Under the pieces are notes generated by a model. That model searched no databases and had not been told where the DNA came from. It was given only the letters and a program-made list of their open reading frames with translations. From Alteromonadaceae bacterium (GTDB lineage Bacteria > Pseudomonadota > Gammaproteobacteria > Enterobacterales > Alteromonadaceae): a stretch of 61,213 bases of DNA. The stretch is taken from the NCBI GenBank assembly GCA_013216015.1, contig JABSOI010000004.1, positions 1 to 61,213 of the forward strand, written 5' to 3'. Below, piece after piece: positions 1 through 8,469 of the stretch. The position numbers and the translations under genes are program-made. Each line of letters starts with the position of its first letter. Position 1 is the stretch's first letter.

Positions 1-184
1 TTTCCTGTAGGATCTTATCTAATGTTTTCTGAAGTAAATGAATTTGGTCTTCATGACTCAATGAAAAATCTAAACAGTTTGTAGGTTTAGACAATGAGTA
101 ATTTTGAATGATGGAGTGACTCAAAACTACATTAGGATCATCCAAATCATAAGATTCAAATAGTATGCGACAGCCTTTTCTCAT
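1..184 (-). CDS. Partial CDS, 5' end of an unidentified protein
   Basis: An open frame reads leftward from an ATG at 184 off the window edge, giving 61 visible residues that begin MRKGCRILFES and contain SKPTNCLDFSLSHEDQIHLLQ. The 3' end lies outside the window. The start is preceded by GAGTG at a usable distance. The style (short acidic N-terminus, then a PTN.LDF..SHE.QI.LLQ stretch) reminds me of the N-termini of some large IS transposases, but I cannot assign a family from 61 residues. It reads in the same direction as the ArdC gene, 542 bases away. Confidence 0.5.
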   Translation of the reverse strand, partial: MRKGCRILFESYDLDDPNVVLSHSIIQNYSLSKPTNCLDFSLSHEDQIHLLQKTLDKILQE

Positions 185-681
185 TTTAAATTCACTCAAT
201 CAAGTTCATGTCACCACAGTATAGATTATAACCTCTTAAAACTAAAGTTATGACGCTTCCATACTTCTATACATGCAGTGAAATAGATAAAACACGCTCA
301 GAACACGATTTGAAAACCTTAACTCTCATTTGCTCTAATTCTTTAAGAAATAATTGTCCCGACCCACTAAATATTATGCGCAATCGCTGTACCAAACTTT
401 TTACTCAATGAATTTCCTATGGTGCTAATTTTGATAGAGATGTATCGTCCATCAACGTTTCAATTTGATAAATTCGACTTGGTTGCCATTTTCAAGTCTT
501 TTCCCGGTACAATTTCTCACGAATGAGCACTGTATTTAAACTTTCTAAATTTCTTTTTACTCTTGTTTTTATCACTCTCGCTTGTTGACAGATTTTCAAC
601 ATTACCTGTTGTTTCTGCGGGTGAATCTGCAGAAACAATTAAATATTCATTTTATCTGCCGATAAATGCGTTTAACAAATG
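185..681. other. Non-coding stretch with one hairpin
   Basis: No supported gene. The only structure I see is a 10-bp perfect inverted repeat, TTGTTTCTGC at 609-618 and its complement at 629-638, with a 10-base loop and no T-run. It could be a decayed terminator or a recombination-site remnant. Confidence 0.4.
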
Positions 682-708
682 AAAAAGCCTCCACAAGGGA
701 AGCTTTTT
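682..708 (-). terminator. Rho-independent terminator downstream of the ArdC gene
   Basis: An AAAAAGC(T)TCC stem with a CTTGT-type loop is followed, read leftward, by a run of T. It lies 18 bases past the stop codon of the ArdC gene. The A-run on the other side makes it potentially bidirectional. Confidence 0.7.
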
Positions 709-725
709 AAATGACCTGATAAACG

Positions 726-1661
726 TTAAGTATCATCTGAAACAACGATTTGTTTTAATGCATTCTCCAAGATGAAATTAACCGCTTTAGAAGCAGCCTT
801 TGCAGCTTTAAATATGAAGGTATGATCATTTTTCAGTGCTTTTAAAAAGCTGTTGATATACGTTTCATGCTGTAAATGCTTCCCCCAATAACCAAACTCA
901 GCACACATAAAGGCTTCACCGCAAGCAGCAACTAGTTCCTCCATTGCATATGCTTTTTTTGAGTTTTTAAATAAATCGTTAAATTTATCTATTCTTCCCG
1001 TTCTTCGTTTATGCCCCGTAGAATGGATGCACTCATGGAACAAAGTGCTGGCGTAATCTGGGGGGCTATCAAAACTCACATTGGGAATGGTTATACGATC
1101 AGCAAGTAAATTATAAGAAGGAACACCTCCCGATTTTTCAATCACTAAACCTACTTCTGTAGCATATCTATTTACCAAGTTTTCAGCATTTTTCACTATA
1201 TCGATATCAAAAAAAGATGCTTTTATTGGTGAATTAACACCAACATCAGAAAGCTCGATCCCATCAATCTGTTCTACATTAAAAACAGAAAATGGTTTCA
1301 TCATCGGGATAGTTATCTCCTTCTCTTCACCGGTATTTGCATTAGTTTCTGTTTTTAACAGAGGTTTGTAATACAAACACCGTACTGATTTTTCACCTTT
1401 TCTTACTTTTCCACCCAAGCTCTGTGCTTGTTTAAAGGTTAACCAAGCTTGAGATTGATAACCTCGCTTAGAAGCTGTCCCCCAAAGTAGCAGAATATTT
1501 ATGCCATTATACTTTTCTTTGGTTGACTGGTTAAAAGGTAGTCCTTGTGAACCTGAAGATTGCCACGGACATTGCCAAGGCAATAACCCACCCTCTTCAA
1601 TAGTTTCAATAATGCTGTTAGTTACATCACGCTGTAACTGTTCTCTTTTTTCAGTTTTCAT
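726..1661 (-). CDS. ArdC-family antirestriction protein (ssDNA-binding domain plus zincin domain)
   Basis: The protein has 311 residues from the ATG at 1661, chosen over an upstream in-frame start because GAGG lies 6 bases before it. The N-terminal half (QRDVTNSIIETIEEG...LPWQCPW, NGINILLLW) matches the ArdC_N/DUF1738 single-stranded-DNA-binding domain. The C-terminal half has a zincin metallopeptidase motif HECIH at residues 209-213 followed by STGH. ArdC proteins are carried by plasmids, ICEs and phages and protect incoming DNA; that role is inferred here from family. A transcription terminator follows. The leader contains GGCGCTTTCGGGC, which recurs near 2437. The neighbours are small orphan genes, so this looks like cargo or a remnant of a conjugative element; no conjugation genes are visible in the window. 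Confidence 0.88.
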   Translation of the reverse strand: MKTEKREQLQRDVTNSIIETIEEGGLLPWQCPWQSSGSQGLPFNQSTKEKYNGINILLLWGTASKRGYQSQAWLTFKQAQSLGGKVRKGEKSVRCLYYKPLLKTETNANTGEEKEITIPMMKPFSVFNVEQIDGIELSDVGVNSPIKASFFDIDIVKNAENLVNRYATEVGLVIEKSGGVPSYNLLADRITIPNVSFDSPPDYASTLFHECIHSTGHKRRTGRIDKFNDLFKNSKKAYAMEELVAACGEAFMCAEFGYWGKHLQHETYINSFLKALKNDHTFIFKAAKAASKAVNFILENALKQIVVSDDT

Positions 1662-1690
1662 ATTTGCCTCGCTATTGCGTGTTAAAGGCA

Positions 1691-1703
1691 GCCCGAAAGC
1701 GCC
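1691..1703 (-). repeat. 13-bp leader block GGCGCTTTCGGGC (copy 1, ArdC leader)
   Basis: On the minus strand GGCGCTTTCGGGC lies about 30 bases before the ArdC start codon. The same 13 bases occur on the plus strand at 2437-2449, about 100 bases before the next small gene, preceded in both cases by an A-run. Confidence 0.5.
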
Positions 1704-1959
1704 TGATTTTTTTAACAATTAGATCTGTTGTTAAACAGCTCTAAAAAAAAGCAAATATTGTGATCAAAAAGATCCCCTATTTAGTCATAAGGTTCTTCAT
1801 TAATGTATTACAAAAAGTCACTCCATAGATTGAAAATTGAACTGTACTTAAATCAAGTTAAAGGGTTAATTTGTATATTGGCCTTGATTTACTAAGAGCT
1901 TGATTCTCATACCTAAGTAGCCTTAAAAACGGTTTTAATTATTCTCTTGCGAGAAAACT

Positions 1960-2202
1960 TTATTCACGACGATAACGCTCCATTTTAATAAGCCAATTTT
2001 TTCCTAAGAACCGCTCTTCTTTATCAATTTTTTCTAAATTGTCACTTACAAAGCAGCACAGTAAATCGTAAGGCGGCATTTTTTTCTTTTTAGCTTCCTC
2101 TGTCACAACCTCCGTAAAATCTTTAGAAAGGTGAAATAAATAAACCCCTTTATCCTTTATTTTAACGTGAACAGGTTCTTTTAACTCATCATGAAAATCC
2201 AT
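1960..2202 (-). CDS. Small hypothetical protein (80 aa)
   Basis: The protein starts MDFHDELKEPVHVKIKDKG and is charged, with no membrane segment and a lysine-rich middle (EEAKKKK). The start is well supported: GAGG stands 7 bases upstream of the ATG. I do not recognise a family. It reads in the same direction as the ArdC gene, with about 300 bases between them, and may belong to the same mobile region. The function is unknown. Confidence 0.6.
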   Translation of the reverse strand: MDFHDELKEPVHVKIKDKGVYLFHLSKDFTEVVTEEAKKKKMPPYDLLCCFVSDNLEKIDKEERFLGKNWLIKMERYRRE

Positions 2203-2436
2203 TTCAATCCCTCACATAATATGTATTTATAAGATTATATTGTTTAATATTAATGACAGAGTTGGACAGATGTTTTTTTGAAAAACCCGACTTAAATATT
2301 GGCTGTTTTTTCAATATATCATATGCTTAATTGTGACAAAGCATTCATCAAATTGTCTGTTAAACATTCAAAGGCTTTGCTAGCATTATTGGCGATTATT
2401 CGTCTTCGTTACTATCTTAACGAACTATAGAAAAAC

Positions 2437-2449
2437 GGCGCTTTCGGGC
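2437..2449 (+). repeat. 13-bp leader block GGCGCTTTCGGGC (copy 2)
   Basis: Second copy of the block in the ArdC leader, here on the plus strand upstream of the small membrane-protein remnant. It is followed by an ATCCGAC stretch and GCGC, so it may form part of a weak hairpin. Confidence 0.5.
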
Positions 2450-2482
2450 ATCCGACAATGCGCTTTTTATACGCACAAAAGT

Positions 2483-2509
2483 CCATTGGCAGTTTTAACT
2501 TGCCAATGG
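2483..2509. repeat. Perfect 9-bp hairpin
   Basis: CCATTGGCA at 2483-2491 pairs with TGCCAATGG at 2501-2509 around a 9-base AT-rich loop. There is no T-run after it, so it is not an obvious terminator. It sits 40 bases before the small membrane-protein remnant and could be a leader structure. Confidence 0.5.
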
Positions 2510-2548
2510 GAGGATTGATCTGCTTTTTAATTAATTTAAGAAGTATTG

Positions 2549-2867
2549 ATGAAACCAAAACAGAAAGAAAATATTAGTAAGTATATTGCTTATTTTTTGA
2601 GAACTATTGGTGGCGCAATGATATTTATTGCATTTTCTGCCATCGTGTTTAGTAAAAATGAATCAACCGGCAGCAACCATTATATTATTGGTGCTTTGTA
2701 ATTACAGTTTAACGATGGGCTTATGGGTTATTTACATAGGCGGAACCCGGAACTGATGAGTAAATATGGTTCCTATTTGGTGGGCGTTAATTGATATTAC
2801 AATTATTATGAGTGTTATCGGTGTATATGTCGCGACATGTAAAACCGATGACAAACATAAAAAATGA
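2549..2867 (+). pseudogene. Broken small membrane-protein gene, copy 1
   Basis: An ATG at 2549 opens a 50-residue frame (MKPKQKENISKY..., then one hydrophobic segment GGAMIFIAFSAIVF) ending at 2701. A second frame, 2766-2867, reads MVPIWWALIDITIIMSVIGV and ends DDKHKK. The two pieces are in different frames with stops between them, so a single two-TM protein has probably been split by frameshifts. The block from 2720 on is clearly related to 5690-5865. Its terminator was the target of the insertion sequence that follows. Alternatively the pieces are two real short membrane peptides. Confidence 0.5.
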
Positions 2868-3014
2868 TAATAATTAAAATCAAAAAGACTTCATGCCTTG
2901 TTCAAGCCGTTTACTTAAAGTGGATCTGCGGGTAGGCCCTCACTAATTAAAGCAACTACACAGATTTTATATAAAGGTTTATGTGGTTGCTTTATTACAA
3001 ATGAAAGTAAAACT

Positions 3015-3629
3015 CTAAGTTTGAACGTTACAAGTAAAGTTCGTTACATCAAAAATATGAGTTTTACCTTTCTCACTTTTATCTGTAACTATTAAGTTAT
3101 TTTCCTGCACTTCAAAGCCGTATTCATACATCCAGCCCATCTTTTTAATTAGCTCTAGTTCATAACGGTTCAAAGGTAGTTGGCATTTTAAGTAGAAATA
3201 GTGATAAGCCTTACCCATTGCTCCAGGATCTGCCGTACCCACGTAGATTGTTCGGTCAATAAATGTTTTTTCTTTGTGCAAATAATCAAGATTTGATGAT
3301 GAAATCCCTTCAAATAAAATCCCTAAACAAAGCAAAGGAATTTGAACTGCGGCAACTAAATACCCTGAAACGATAAAAATGTTTCTAATAATTGTATTGT
3401 TGAATGTATCCTTAATTTTTTCTCTTTTAATGACGAGTAGTGCAACAGCCAAAGTCACTAAGATGAGTTTAAGTAATCTTAACTTATCACTCAATTGATT
3501 CATAAACATTGGAGATTTCCAATTTAAACCCCAAAGAGTTCCGCCAAACCCACTTTCGATGAATGGCAAGTATAAACACACCATAATAATAAATATGATC
3601 GAGGGTGCTTTTTTAATTTTTTGATTCAA
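3015..3629 (-). CDS. Passenger membrane protein of the insertion sequence (204 aa)
   Basis: Three hydrophobic segments are visible, at about residues 9-26 (PSIIFIIMVCLYLPFI), 50-68 (LLKLILVTLAVALLVI) and 84-106 (IFIVSGYLVAAVQIPLLCLGILF). They are followed by a soluble C-terminal domain of about 95 residues containing TIYVGTADPGAMGKAYHYFYLKC. The gene starts 14 bases after the transposase stop, so it is probably co-transcribed, and it lies wholly between the inverted ends. I do not recognise a family. Possible roles include a helper of transposition or an unrelated cargo such as an envelope or phage-exclusion protein; none is shown by the sequence. Confidence 0.7.
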   Translation of the reverse strand: MNQKIKKAPSIIFIIMVCLYLPFIESGFGGTLWGLNWKSPMFMNQLSDKLRLLKLILVTLAVALLVIKREKIKDTFNNTIIRNIFIVSGYLVAAVQIPLLCLGILFEGISSSNLDYLHKEKTFIDRTIYVGTADPGAMGKAYHYFYLKCQLPLNRYELELIKKMGWMYEYGFEVQENNLIVTDKSEKGKTHIFDVTNFTCNVQT

Positions 3630-3643
3630 TGAAGTACTTCCTT

Positions 3644-5500
3644 TTAATCGTATTTTCCAAAATAAATAATCTTCTCAGGAGCAACAGGTCCTTTTGCTAA
3701 ACCCAGTCGCATTGCAGGTGTTTCGCCTTTATCGTTTTTATTGACGTAGTTGTAATATACACGATAAATATCTGCCATTTTTGTAAGCATGGCAGGATTA
3801 TATGCTGAATAACCATTCCATGTTCTTGCTTTGTTCGTTGCAGAAGTAAACGGACGTTCCAAAAGGTTAACGCCTCTTCTACTGCTCATAAAGAATCTGT
3901 CTATTGCGTGTAAACTGGCCTTTCTGTATAAGTTGGCTTGGTGCTTATCATCGTACCTAGAAACGTCTGTAACGGCTGCAATGAGCTTTTCAGACTCAGG
4001 CATCGTTGCTATAGGATAAGTTAGCCATCGTTCAGTAGAATTCTTTATAACTTCAAGCTTATTTAACTTAGGTATTATTAGCTTATTCACTAAGTCACGA
4101 AACTCTTTACCTGTTAAGCTTTGTCGTGGTCTGCCTGTTAATTCGAGTATCATTTTATTTGTGTCTGCAAGAGCATTTCGCTTTTCATTAACACTAAGGT
4201 TTTTAACTGCTCTAACAAGGAAACCATCACTTTTACCCGCTTTGATTTCATCTCTAAAAATGCTTAAATATGCAGTCTTCATCCCGGTATCTTGATCAAG
4301 ATAAAATCGTGTTTTTTCTATACGATGTGTTAACTTTTTTAACAGGAGAAAATGGCCCATCATTGTATATTCGTTATGAACCAAAACACCTTTAACGGGG
4401 AGTTTTGTTGTGCTGTCAAAGTCTTCAGAGCTTGTCATATCTAGCGCTGAAAGTTCATCTTTAATTTTTTGTGCTATTTCTTCCTGTAAAGTATATGGCG
4501 GCTTATCAGGAGCCTTTCTTTTATGGGCTGAAGCATCAGAGAATTCCTTATTAAGCCAAATTCTTGCCATCACTCTATGGTGTTTTGGTTTCTCATTATC
4601 ACCATATTCAGACGCAATCAACTCAACTTCATTTTGAGATAACCTCTCCTCAAAGTTAAAATTAAAAGCAAATACATATCCTGAAGTTAAACAAGCTGTG
4701 CCAATACCATATAGCTCGGTATTGCGCTTATCTTCTCTTTTTGTCCAATTGGTGGTTTGAACTTGCCTATCTGTTGCAAGGTATAAGCTCTTTTCTTTTA
4801 GCTTTCCATCGATTAGCTGTTGTTCTCGCTCTGAGACAAACTTAAGGCATTGCTTGTGAATAAAATTGATTTTGTCATAAAGCGTTTTAGGTGAAATGTT
4901 TAAATGCTTAGCTATTTTACGCAGAGGTACATGCATTAATATTAAATCAAAAAGGCGAATATTTATTTCTGGTCTTCGATGTTGTCTAGTTTGTTCACCA
5001 ACAGTAAAACTCCTTTTGCAATGTTTACATTGATAACGCTGAGTACCAGCCGTTGTTAATCCACGTTTTTTAAAGGCAGGTTCAAAAAATTCAACGGTGT
5101 AAGTGGGGCAACTTTTATTCGGGCAAGCTGGGTGATCAGAGTCTAGGTATCGGCTTAAGCGCTCATATTCTTCCACTACAGCTTGATTACTCTTAAGCAT
5201 GTATGAACTTTGAATTACTTCACCATCAGCTTTCTTAGTTTTACATGTTTTACATACTAATGCCGCTTCGTATTTGCCACTACCTGATGTTCCATATATA
5301 GGATGATGTTTACTTACTTGACGTTCAGGTGTTTTAGGGGTAAAGTTTTCATCGGAAGGTACTCGTTGCGTACCTTGTAGCGCATCTTCTGGCGAGACTC
5401 CAAAGTTTTCACATCTAGTAAACTTACAACAATTTACCTGTAATCCTTTATACGCTTCTGGGAAGGTAGGCCAATCCTTCTGGCAAGATTTCTTTCTCAA
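3644..5500 (-). CDS. Zinc-ribbon transposase of the insertion sequence (about 618 aa)
   Basis: The N-terminal third is cysteine-rich, with NCCKFTRCENFGV, then VCKTCKTKK, then a ribbon CPNKSCP followed by YQCKHCKRSFTVG, resembling the InsA-like ribbons of IS1-type elements. A helix-turn-helix follows (LRKIAKHLNISPKTLYDKI), then an RNase H-like region with an acidic LATDRQVQTTNW strand and KGVLVHNEYT. The start is uncertain: the frame opens at 5515 with no ATG, and TTG at 5500 is the simplest choice; a run of seven T directly before it could also allow frameshifting from the ATG at 5513. It is transcribed ahead of the passenger gene. The transposase role is strongly supported by the flanking inverted ends and target duplication. 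Confidence 0.85.
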   Translation of the reverse strand: MRKKSCQKDWPTFPEAYKGLQVNCCKFTRCENFGVSPEDALQGTQRVPSDENFTPKTPERQVSKHHPIYGTSGSGKYEAALVCKTCKTKKADGEVIQSSYMLKSNQAVVEEYERLSRYLDSDHPACPNKSCPTYTVEFFEPAFKKRGLTTAGTQRYQCKHCKRSFTVGEQTRQHRRPEINIRLFDLILMHVPLRKIAKHLNISPKTLYDKINFIHKQCLKFVSEREQQLIDGKLKEKSLYLATDRQVQTTNWTKREDKRNTELYGIGTACLTSGYVFAFNFNFEERLSQNEVELIASEYGDNEKPKHHRVMARIWLNKEFSDASAHKRKAPDKPPYTLQEEIAQKIKDELSALDMTSSEDFDSTTKLPVKGVLVHNEYTMMGHFLLLKKLTHRIEKTRFYLDQDTGMKTAYLSIFRDEIKAGKSDGFLVRAVKNLSVNEKRNALADTNKMILELTGRPRQSLTGKEFRDLVNKLIIPKLNKLEVIKNSTERWLTYPIATMPESEKLIAAVTDVSRYDDKHQANLYRKASLHAIDRFFMSSRRGVNLLERPFTSATNKARTWNGYSAYNPAMLTKMADIYRVYYNYVNKNDKGETPAMRLGLAKGPVAPEKIIYFGKYD

Positions 5501-5591
5501 AAAAATACACCATAATCAAGTTAACTATCTTAATTATAGTGCATTTTTAGAAAAAGTAAGCAATTAGATCCATTTTAAGTAAACGGCTTGT

Positions 5592-5610
5592 GCCTTGTTA
5601 AGGCTTTTTT
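5592..5610 (+). terminator. Rho-independent terminator restored at the right edge of the insertion sequence
   Basis: GCCTT, loop GTT, AAGGC, then six T. This was the terminator of the small membrane-protein remnant at 2549-2867; the insertion sequence split it, and the target duplication left this copy complete. Confidence 0.75.
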
Positions 5611-5689
5611 ATTAAATTACTTTCGAAAAAACCACTGTAATATCACTCTGCAAAAAATAATCCGTCTTGTGGTTTCAATTTTATTTTGA

Positions 5690-5865
5690 CTTATGGGTAT
5701 CAACATAAACGGAACTGAGGAGGATTTGTCCCCTAGATATATGGCCCCTATTTTGTGGGCTTTAATCGGCACTACACCACAATGGTTACTGTCATAATGG
5801 CCGCTATAGGTTTTATTTAATTTCATATAAAACCGGGGGCAAACACAATGATCGTAGAGATTAAA
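5690..5865 (+). pseudogene. Broken small membrane-protein gene, copy 2
   Basis: From CTTATGGGT at 5690 onward this stretch aligns with 2720-2880, including a GGAACTGA block, ATGGCCCCTATTTTGTGGGC (compare ATGGTTCCTATTTGGTGGGC) and a TAAAACCG block. The frame starts MAPILWALIGTT but is broken by a frameshift before a second piece, MVTVIMAAIGFI. An AACTTC/GAAGT hairpin with TCTTTT follows near 5880, in the place of the terminator of copy 1. This is a diverged, decayed tandem copy separated from its sister by the insertion sequence. Confidence 0.5.
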
Positions 5866-6027
5866 ATTAAACAAACTTCTTCTGAAGTCTTTTATATTGC
5901 AGTATTTCAAAAGCACAATCAAACCCCTCAACACTCTTCATTTGTATAAAGTTGACTTAACCCATTGTAAAGATTATGGTCTGGATAGAGCTAACAGCAC
6001 CATTGATAGTCAATATTGAAGGGAAAC

Positions 6028-6933
6028 ATGTACAGGATAGTATTTATAAGTTTATTATCATTGCACCTTATCTCATGTGTTCAATCATATATTGTACCTA
6101 GAGCTACCGTCCACATCGATTTTCCTCACCCCAATAATATATCCGAAGCTAAAAGTAAAGTTGAAACATTTCTAATTTCAAGAGGGTTTGTTGATATTGG
6201 AATGGATGAGGAGATGTTGAAATTATACAAATGGAGTAAGAGTAACGAGAAAAGTAAATCTGTAAATGGCTTACAAGATATTCAGATAAATAGAATATAT
6301 CGAACTTCAACTTATAAAAACAAAACACTCAATATTGATGTGAGGATCATAGATTATTCAGATATAACGATTAAAAAGCGATTTGTAAACTATAGTAATT
6401 CTGAATCTGAAGTCACTGATTTACCTTCTCTGGAATTAAACATATATAACTATCGCCCTAGCGGTTTTTCTGTTCAGGCGCATGAATTTTACCATGCGTT
6501 AATATCCTATGTTAACTCCATTAATAATGCCAACCCTCATGTGATATTTAGCCCGCCAGAGACCAATCAAAGTGAATATTATCAAGTGAAAATTGTTAAC
6601 CTTATTTTATTTGCTTTTTGGTGGGGAGTTACCTATTCGGTGTCACTATATTTGTTCACAACCATTGTCATGAAGTTGGCCAGCAGAGTGAAATTAACAA
6701 CAAAATTTAAACGACTACTTTTTATTATTTTCGGTACGTCTCTGTGTACTCCACTACCTTTTCCTTTCTCTATATTCTCAATTATTTCATTACCAAGTAT
6801 TTTTGCAATTCCTGCAATTGGGAGTGACTATTTTTCAACAGTACAAGCGTACGCAATACCATCGTTTATTGTCAGTTTCATTTTATGTGTTTTGATTTCA
6901 ATAATACGCATTAAAAAAATAAGCGAAATTTAA
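6028..6933 (+). CDS. Predicted lipoprotein with C-terminal membrane segments (301 aa), unknown function
   Basis: The ATG at 6028 is chosen because AAGGG lies 5 bases upstream; a TTG at 6016 is also in frame. The N-terminus MYRIVFISLLSLHLISCVQS is a lipoprotein signal peptide with lipobox L-I-S-C. A soluble region of about 170 residues follows (KVETFLISRGFVDIGMDEEMLKLY). The last 110 residues hold three or four hydrophobic segments (LILFAFWWGVTYSVSLYLF, FIIFGTSLCTPLPF, ISLPSIFAIPAIG, IVSFILCVLISII). I do not recognise a family. There is no obvious operon partner. Confidence 0.7.
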   Translation: MYRIVFISLLSLHLISCVQSYIVPRATVHIDFPHPNNISEAKSKVETFLISRGFVDIGMDEEMLKLYKWSKSNEKSKSVNGLQDIQINRIYRTSTYKNKTLNIDVRIIDYSDITIKKRFVNYSNSESEVTDLPSLELNIYNYRPSGFSVQAHEFYHALISYVNSINNANPHVIFSPPETNQSEYYQVKIVNLILFAFWWGVTYSVSLYLFTTIVMKLASRVKLTTKFKRLLFIIFGTSLCTPLPFPFSIFSIISLPSIFAIPAIGSDYFSTVQAYAIPSFIVSFILCVLISIIRIKKISEI

Positions 6934-7000
6934 CTAGCAGTAGCGGTATAATCAGCCTGCGCTGGTATTTATATTTTTTAACTGCTTGGTTCCGTCAAGG

Positions 7001-7289
7001 TCACTTAATTCGAATTTCACTTACGGTAGGAAATTTCAATAAGGCTGAAAAATCAGTTTTCCACACATCCAGTTCAAATAGATACCCTTTTGTATCAATA
7101 TTAAGGCACATACTTATGGTAATGCCATCACTATCTTCAAACTCAACTTGCGCAATTTTTCGACCCAAAATGGTTTGTTCCTACCACTTCGATACAAAGA
7201 CGAGACTTCCCATCCCCCCATCATTCATGTATTGAATCGGCGTATTTACGTCAACTCTTAACTGACTCCCTTTATAATCACTGGTGTCC
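7001..7289 (-). pseudogene. Remnant of a small DUF6984-like gene
   Basis: Read leftward, the frame gives DTSDYKGSQLRVDVNTPIQY, MNDGGMGSLVFVSKW, a TAG stop, EQTILGRKIAQVEFED, then CLNIDTKGYLFELDVWKTDF and SALLKFPTVSEIRIK before a TGA. The NDGGMGSL and ELD.WK.DFS signatures are what I recall of the DUF6984 family. The N-terminal half is missing (two stops just upstream) and an internal stop breaks the frame, so this is a decayed gene. The family name is from memory and unverified. Confidence 0.55.
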
Positions 7290-7336
7290 TGGCCAGTTTA
7301 TTAGTACTTTACGTTAACTGTTTATGGTGTGAACCA

Positions 7337-7957
7337 TTATTCCTGACTTACAATCTTAAAGGTGTACCCGTCTTCTGCATTACCATTGAGTGAAACTGTT
7401 GCTTTAGTAACACCTTCCAAGTCCTGTTTAAAAAAGCTATCAGTCTTTAATATGGCGGAATTTAGTAATTGGCTTTCGTCTATTTCTGAAGCTACACCCC
7501 AGTACAGTATAGGTTTAAGAATAAATGTGGCTGTTTGACCATAACCTACAATATCCTTTTTCATTATCAGCTTACCGTCTTTATATAGGCTGGCGCTGAT
7601 GCCATTAGGTACGTTGACGTCATTGTTAACCTCTATTGACTTGCTATCAGAGACATTGCCATTGGCTACCAGTACAATGCCTGTATCATTTTGACTCACG
7701 GAATAACGTTTACCAATCGTTGACTGCAACATCTGGGTTTTATTTTGGCCATCTTGCCAGCTAGCACTGACATATGTTTGTATTGGATAAATAAAACTGT
7801 AGGAAGACTCTCGACCAATATCAGGTAGAACACGCCAGGCTACTCCTTCTTTTAACGCATCAAACGTGGGGGTTTCACTTTTAGTGAATACAAAAATTGT
7901 CGGTAAATCTTTATTCATTGATTTATTGATATAAGTAATTTGAATATCTGAAGACAT
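7337..7957 (-). CDS. Hypothetical beta-rich protein (206 aa)
   Basis: ATG at 7957 is preceded by AAGGA. The protein starts MSSDIQITYINKSMNKDLPT and has a repeating beta-strand pattern with no signal peptide, membrane segment or cysteines. Phrases such as AWRVLPDIGRESSYSF, NDTGIVLVANGNVSDS and LEGVTKATVSLNGNAEDGYTF suggest a conserved single-domain family that I have seen only as an uncharacterised protein. It stands alone, with some 500 bases free of genes upstream. Confidence 0.7.
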   Translation of the reverse strand: MSSDIQITYINKSMNKDLPTIFVFTKSETPTFDALKEGVAWRVLPDIGRESSYSFIYPIQTYVSASWQDGQNKTQMLQSTIGKRYSVSQNDTGIVLVANGNVSDSKSIEVNNDVNVPNGISASLYKDGKLIMKKDIVGYGQTATFILKPILYWGVASEIDESQLLNSAILKTDSFFKQDLEGVTKATVSLNGNAEDGYTFKIVSQE

Positions 7958-8469
7958 AACTTTTCCTTATTTGATTAATTTGACTTATTGGTTGAAGACT
8001 TTAGTCATTGCCAAAAGATGACGTAAATTGTGTCCACGATGGTTCATCAATATTTTACTGGTTATTTAACACCCAAACTGGACATTAAACAGCCAGCTGG
8101 TTACGTGGATTTTGCACTAAAAAGCAAACCTTCTTGGTAAATACTAACATTGCGTATTTATCATGGGTAAAAACCATAAGGATATATTTTACAATTTACG
8201 TGTTGCTAGTTGTGCTGGTTGAATAAAGAGTTAGGGGGGGAACAAACAGCTGGAGGTAGGAATTTAGCACGCTGTACCCATCCATAGTACATGTGATAAC
8301 TCTGAGCATTAAATATAGTTTACAAGTTAATTAAAGCAAATCATGAGACGTTTTTTATCACATAATTTCATGTTTAAAGCACTTACTTATTTAAGTGTAG
8401 AAAAACTTAAAAACATTTAAAAGACCGAGTATCAGAATTTTTTATCCACAATTTCGTTTATAACTCGTG
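7958..8469. other. Intergenic, nothing identified
   Basis: AT-rich sequence between two minus-strand genes. It presumably carries the promoter of the 206-residue protein gene at its left side; no repeat, RNA or remnant gene is apparent. Confidence 0.4.

Larger units (their letters stand above)
2903..5590. mobile_element. Complete insertion sequence, 2,688 bp, with 25-bp terminal inverted repeats and 9-bp target duplication
   Basis: The left end (2903-2927) begins CAAGCCGTTTACTTAAA and the right end (5566-5590) is its reverse complement, with 24 of 25 positions matching. The bases immediately outside are TGCCTTGTT at 2894-2902 and TGCCTTGTT at 5591-5599, a perfect 9-bp target duplication. Inside are a 618-residue zinc-ribbon transposase and a 204-residue membrane protein, both on the minus strand. 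The element landed in the loop of a rho-independent terminator (GCCTT-GTT-AAGGC plus T-run); the right-hand copy restores it. The intact ends and duplication suggest a recent and possibly still active insertion. A 9-bp duplication fits IS1-type elements, but I do not assign a family with certainty. Confidence 0.9.

Noticed and set aside
1-184. Naming the partial left-edge gene as an ISKra4-type transposase
   Set aside because: Only 61 residues are visible and the resemblance is from memory; left unnamed.
1501-1722. ORF on the plus strand opposite the ArdC gene
   Set aside because: A shadow of the ArdC reading frame with no ribosome site or protein-family signal.
5498-5513. Programmed frameshift at a run of seven T at the start of the insertion-sequence transposase
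   Set aside because: A +1 shift would be needed from the only ATG, and a TTG or ATT start explains the frame more simply; no supporting downstream structure was found.
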